Shown in pieces: positions 60,680 to 64,000 of a stretch of DNA of 64,000 bases (position 1 is its first letter; every line of letters begins with the position of its first letter). Source of the DNA: Paractinoplanes brasiliensis (GTDB taxonomy: Bacteria; Actinomycetota; Actinomycetes; Mycobacteriales; Micromonosporaceae); NCBI RefSeq assembly GCF_004362215.1, contig NZ_SNWR01000001.1, positions 1,116,001 to 1,180,000 on the forward strand, given 5' to 3'. The position numbers and the translations under genes were made by a program. The notes beneath the pieces are model-generated. The model was not told the origin of the DNA and did no database searches. It worked only from the letters and a program-made list of their open reading frames with translations.

Positions 60680-60763
60680 GTCCGCAGTGTGCGGGACGGC
60701 CGCCACCCGAACCAGCCGGCCGGGCGCGGATGTCCGGGGCTGCCGCTGAGGGCGGGCCGGACC

Positions 60764-60769
60764 TAGACT
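60764..60769 (+). promoter_or_regulatory. -10 element for a near-leaderless M28 transcript
   Basis: tagact (TAN3T) ends 5 nt before ATG 60775 with no ribosome site between, so the transcript is probably leaderless. No clear -35 is seen. Confidence 0.4.
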
Positions 60770-60774
60770 GCGCT

Positions 60775-61677
60775 ATGGACGCAGTCAGCCCCGCCGACGG
60801 CTGTCGCCGCCGGTCCACCGTACGGCCCCAGCCGGTGCTGCTCGCACGCCCGGCATCCGTTGCCCGCCGCAATGCCGGCCCGGCCGATGACATCTCGACG
60901 GAGAGCTACCGCGAAGTTCTCGAGGAGCTCACCGCCCACCCGACCCGGCACTCGTTCTCGCCGCACTACCTCGACGCCGCGCGGCAGGCCGGCGAGCGGC
61001 TGGCCGCCCTGGGCTACGCGACCCGCTCGGAAACGGTCGCTGTGGGCGGCCGGGAGACGGTGAACGTCGTCGCCGACCGCCCGGGCGACGGGGAGCGGCT
61101 GGTCTACGTCATGGCCCACCTCGACTCCGTCAACCAGACCGGCGTGATCGGGGCGCCGGCGCCGGGCGCTGACGACAACGCGTCCGGGGCGGCCGGGGCG
61201 CTCGAACTGGCCCGCGTGCTGGCCACCGCCGACGCCGCCCACGACCTGCGCATAGTCCTGTTCGGCGGCGAGGAGCAGGGGCTGCACGGCAGCCGCGTGC
61301 ACGTGGCGGGGCTCGCCGGGGAGGAACGGTCGAGGATCACCCTGGCCCTCAACATGGACATGATCGGCCGCCGCAACACGGCCACCCCGTCGGTGCTGCT
61401 GGAGGGCGCGCCGGTGTCACAGTCCGCGATCGACGCGCTGGCGCGGGCCGCGCACGACGTCACCGACCTGGAAGTGTTCGTCTCGCTCGAGCCGTTCGCC
61501 TCCGACCACGTGCCCTTCATCGACGCCGGCCTCCCGGCGGTGCTGACCATCGAGGGGGAGGATCAGCTCAACACCGACGAGCACACGCCGCGGGACACGC
61601 TCGCCGGGCTGGACCTCGCCGTGGCCGTGGCCATCCTGCGGATGAACGCCGCCGTTGTCGCCGAGGCGCTGAACTGA
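60775..61677 (+). CDS. M28-family zinc aminopeptidase
   Basis: A 300-residue peptidase from ATG 60775. All five metal ligands of the M28 family are visible: H in VMAHLDS, D in GADDNASGA (bridging), E in FGGEEQG (catalytic Glu plus ligand), D in LNMDMIG, and H in NTDEHTPRDT. An N-terminal ~40 residues lacks a convincing signal peptide, so the enzyme may be cytoplasmic or exported by another route. Length is shorter than secreted Streptomyces aminopeptidase (about 445 with PA domain). It releases N-terminal residues from peptides. Confidence 0.9.
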   Translation: MDAVSPADGCRRRSTVRPQPVLLARPASVARRNAGPADDISTESYREVLEELTAHPTRHSFSPHYLDAARQAGERLAALGYATRSETVAVGGRETVNVVADRPGDGERLVYVMAHLDSVNQTGVIGAPAPGADDNASGAAGALELARVLATADAAHDLRIVLFGGEEQGLHGSRVHVAGLAGEERSRITLALNMDMIGRRNTATPSVLLEGAPVSQSAIDALARAAHDVTDLEVFVSLEPFASDHVPFIDAGLPAVLTIEGEDQLNTDEHTPRDTLAGLDLAVAVAILRMNAAVVAEALN

Positions 61678-61684
61678 GCGGGCC

Positions 61685-62266
61685 GTGACCATCGACCTGT
61701 CGGGGCCGCCGCCCTCCGGCCCGCCCGGCTTCTCGCGGCGGCATCTGCTGGTCTCGGCCGCGTGCGGGCTGGCCGGCGGGGTGGCCGGGACGTGGGCCGT
61801 CATCCGGTTCCGCGTCCCCGGTCCGCCGGACGTCGACGCCGCCACGGTCGCCGCCGTGGAGGCCGCCCGGGTCACCGAAAGGTTCGTCGACCTGCCGACG
61901 CCCGGCCCGTCCGCCACCGTGATCGTCGGCCGTTCCGGACGTTGCACCGTCACCGTGGGCGCCACGATCGTCTACGGCTCCTCGACCGACGACGTCCTCT
62001 CCCAGGGCGGCGCGGTCGCCTTCGAGCTGACCGGCGCCAACGCACGCCCACCCAGCCTGGCCGGCGCCGGCCGTTCCTTCCTGTCCGTGAGCGGCGTCGA
62101 GCATCCCTACACCGTGACCCAGAGCTTCACCGCCACCACGGTCATCGACGGCCTGCGTCCCGGCCGCACCACGTTCACCGCCAAGTACCGCGCCGACGGC
62201 AACGCCCCGGTCCCCGTCTTCTTCAGCCACCGCACCATCCACGTGTCGACCCTCGGCTCCCGATAG
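61685..62266 (+). CDS. Putative Tat-exported or membrane-anchored beta-rich protein
   Basis: A 193-residue protein from GTG 61685, 7 bp after the peptidase stop, so probably co-transcribed. The N-terminus contains SRRHLLVSAACGLAGGVAGT, a twin-arginine-like signal followed by a hydrophobic stretch. The rest is beta-rich (RCTVTVGATIVYGSSTDD; GGAVAFELTGANARPPS; RSFLSVSGVEHPYTVTQS). No family was recognised. It could assist or be processed by the peptidase; that is only context. Confidence 0.7.
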   Translation: MTIDLSGPPPSGPPGFSRRHLLVSAACGLAGGVAGTWAVIRFRVPGPPDVDAATVAAVEAARVTERFVDLPTPGPSATVIVGRSGRCTVTVGATIVYGSSTDDVLSQGGAVAFELTGANARPPSLAGAGRSFLSVSGVEHPYTVTQSFTATTVIDGLRPGRTTFTAKYRADGNAPVPVFFSHRTIHVSTLGSR

Positions 62267-62382
62267 GGGATCAGCCGCTCAGGCCTCCGCAGGCTGTGGC
62301 TCGAAGAGTGTGGCGGTCCTCGGTCACGACGCGTCGAGGACGGGCGGTACGGGCGGCCCACCGGCTGATCCCGCGCAGAGCG

Positions 62383-63165
62383 CTATCGGCTTCTGACCGC
62401 CCCGATCAACAGCGGCCACACGGCCAGGTGGCCGGGGTGCGCGCGCATCGCGTCGTCCATGTCGGCCGGGAACCGGTCGCGCTGCTCCTCGGTGATCAGG
62501 CCGAGCCGCAGCGCCAGCGGGGCGATGCTGCGGTAGGTCGCGGAGAGCATGCCGGCCGAGTCCGCCATGGTGCCGAGCCGGCCGGCCACGTCGGTGAGGC
62601 CGGGCGCGCCGATCCCCGCCTCGGCGAACAGCGCGGGCAGCCGCAAGCCGATCCGGTGGTCGCGGCCGGCCCCGGCGAACGCGCCGAGGAAGACCCGCCG
62701 CCACTCGTCGACCACCGGCAACGGCGGGACCGACTCCACCGCGTCCATGTCGTAGTCCTGCACGACCAGCTTGCCGCCCGGCGCGACCCACCGCCACATC
62801 CGGCGGAGTGCGGCGACGGGGTCGTTGAGGTGCAGCAGGACCAGGCGGCCGTAGACGACGTCGAAGCTCTGCGGGGGCACGGCGTCGTCGTCGCTGTCCA
62901 GATCGGCCCGGACGAACGTCCCGCCGGCGCCGGCGGCGGCCTTCTCCCCCAGCTCGGTGTCGAGATCGATTCCGGTCACCCGGGCGCCGCGGGCGGCCAT
63001 CAGCTCCATCACCGCGCCGGTGCCGCAGCCGGCGTCGAGACAACGGTCGCCCGGCGACAGCCCCACCTGATCGAGCAGGCGGGCGGTGGCGGGTTGCCAG
63101 ACCGCGGCCTGCCGGCGCAGCCGTTCGTGCTCCTCGGGTGTGCGGCCCAGGACGTACGTGCTCAT
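62383..63165 (-). CDS. SAM-dependent methyltransferase
   Basis: A 260-residue class I methyltransferase from ATG 63165. Motif I is RCLDAGCGTGAVMELMAARG, the acidic residue is in VTGIDLD, and motif III/IV is VRADLDSDDD, FDVVYGRLVLLHLNDP. The post-I aromatic segment is APGGKLVVQDYDM. It resembles ubiquinone/menaquinone-type C- or O-methyltransferases encoded beside natural-product or LuxR regulators. It is divergent from the LAL-type regulator gene 95 bp away, which may control it. Confidence 0.87.
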   Translation of the reverse strand: MSTYVLGRTPEEHERLRRQAAVWQPATARLLDQVGLSPGDRCLDAGCGTGAVMELMAARGARVTGIDLDTELGEKAAAGAGGTFVRADLDSDDDAVPPQSFDVVYGRLVLLHLNDPVAALRRMWRWVAPGGKLVVQDYDMDAVESVPPLPVVDEWRRVFLGAFAGAGRDHRIGLRLPALFAEAGIGAPGLTDVAGRLGTMADSAGMLSATYRSIAPLALRLGLITEEQRDRFPADMDDAMRAHPGHLAVWPLLIGAVRSR

Positions 63166-63259
63166 GCTCTTCCCCCTCGACTGTCGGGCATCGGCTTCAG
63201 GCTGGCCCGGACGGACGGGCGGGGGCATCGTGGAGGCTCTACGGAGATTTGGCGTACGC

Positions 63260-64000
63260 ATGATCGGTTGTCAGCCCGAGGTGGCCGAGGCGCTGCAGGC
63301 GGCCGCGACGGGCTCGGGTCGGTTGCTGACCGTCCAGGGCGATGCCGGGACAGGCAAGAGCACCCTGGTGGCCGCGGCGGTGACGCACGCCCGCGAGCTG
63401 GGCCTGACCGTGCTGCGGGCGCGTGGGAACCCGCTCGACCGGGACTACCCGTTCGGGACTGCCCGGCAGGCGTTCGCCCTTCTGCGGGACACGCCCGACC
63501 TGGGTCCGAAGCCGGCCGCGCTGGTTCTCGACGGCGGGGAACCCCTGGACGGGCCCCACGCGGCCACGCATTGGCTGTTCTGCCTGACCGCGGCGGTGGC
63601 CGCCCGCAACCCCACTGTCCTGTTCGTGGACGACGCGCACTGGGCCGACATCGCGTCGCAGCACTGGCTGGCGGCGGTGGCCCGGCGGGTGGACGAGATG
63701 GCGCTGACGCTCGTGCTGGCCGTGGAGACGGGATCGTCCGTGCTCGGCGAACTGCTGGCGGGGACGGTGGTCACGGTGGGGCCGCTGGAAGCCGCGCGCT
63801 CGGCCGAGCTGGTGCGGGAGCGGTTCCCCGGGGCGTCGCCGTCGTTCGTGGACGCGTGCCATGTTGCCAGCGGAGGGAACCCGTACCTGCTGAAAGCCTT
63901 GCTGGCCCACTCGGACGGGCACTCGGCGCCGGCGGTGAGCCCCGCGGAGGTTGCCCGGTGGTTGTCGTTGCGGCTCGCGCGCCTGCCGGACGGGTGTGCG
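63260..64000 (+). CDS. LuxR/LAL-type ATPase regulator (N-terminal part, cut by window end)
   Basis: Open from ATG 63260 (GTG 63230 possible) to the end of the window, 247 codons without a stop. The AAA/STAND-type ATPase has Walker A GDAGTGKST (about residue 29) and Walker B VLFVDDAHWAD (about 120). GNPLDRDYPFGTARQAFALL and SGGNPYLLKALLAH are typical of large ATP-binding LuxR (MalT-like) regulators. The C-terminal TPR and HTH parts would lie beyond the window. Such proteins activate secondary-metabolism or sugar genes on binding ATP and inducer. Confidence 0.82.
   Translation, partial: MIGCQPEVAEALQAAATGSGRLLTVQGDAGTGKSTLVAAAVTHARELGLTVLRARGNPLDRDYPFGTARQAFALLRDTPDLGPKPAALVLDGGEPLDGPHAATHWLFCLTAAVAARNPTVLFVDDAHWADIASQHWLAAVARRVDEMALTLVLAVETGSSVLGELLAGTVVTVGPLEAARSAELVRERFPGASPSFVDACHVASGGNPYLLKALLAHSDGHSAPAVSPAEVARWLSLRLARLPDGCA

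Overview
The window is high-GC DNA (G or C at most third codon positions, frequent GTG starts, many ATGA/GTGA stop-start overlaps). It has LexA, a SigB/F-type sigma factor, a STAS/HATPase regulator, MmyB-like XRE regulators, a DUF574 methyltransferase and several secreted glycosidases. This points to a filamentous actinomycete. The frequent cgtacg/gtacgg words and the gene types suggest Micromonosporaceae (Actinoplanes-like), which is an inference. No rRNA, tRNA, CRISPR array, prophage or insertion sequence was recognised.

Layout. 1-3.6 kb: a beta-ketoadipate-type cassette (LysR, thiolase, two CoA-transferase subunits) with gene fragments at both ends. 3.8-6 kb: MFS pump with its overlapping TetR gene. 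6-15.5 kb: YbdK-like ligase and methyltransferase, APH-fold kinase, lipoprotein, GH20 hexosaminidase, PAS membrane sensor, M6 metalloprotease. 15.7-18 kb: a CHAT-domain peptidase gene frameshifted by a 17-bp tandem duplication. 18.2-27.5 kb: MMPL exporter coupled to a DUF5996 gene, TetR, STAS-HATPase, SDR/regulator pairs, DUF574 methyltransferase. 27.5-31.2 kb: a coupled three-gene unit of TetR-like regulator, winged-helix-like protein and a compact PPDK-like protein that lacks the PEP barrel. 31.2-37.2 kb: small lipoprotein, PRC-barrel protein, disulfide reductase, SDR-MFS pair and VOC protein, separated by large repeat arrays. 37.2-41.2 kb: a coupled ABC importer operon (binding protein, methyltransferase, permease, ATPase) resembling the proposed F420-0 importer cassette. 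42-46.7 kb: probable c-di-AMP riboswitch and class A PBP, then LexA and a SigB/F-type sigma factor. 47-64 kb: secreted CBM6-DUF1996 protein, P450, CPBP protease, XRE/aldo-keto reductase pair, GGDEF-EAL protein, GH16-ricin glucanase, a large GH-like protein, M28 peptidase, and a LuxR/LAL-type ATPase cut by the window end.

The most unusual theme is tandem repeats. About a dozen unrelated minisatellite-like arrays (periods 6 to 153 bp) lie in 64 kb. Some are intergenic. Others lie in frame inside genes: a TetR regulator, the PPDK-like enzyme, an ABC ATPase and a PBP. Two arrays appear to copy the 3' end of the neighbouring gene, and the CHAT gene is broken by the same kind of small duplication. 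The lead candidates for something undescribed are this repeat dynamism, the regulator/PPDK-core operon and the duplicated CHAT gene. All functional statements come from reading motifs by eye and have not been confirmed by database search.
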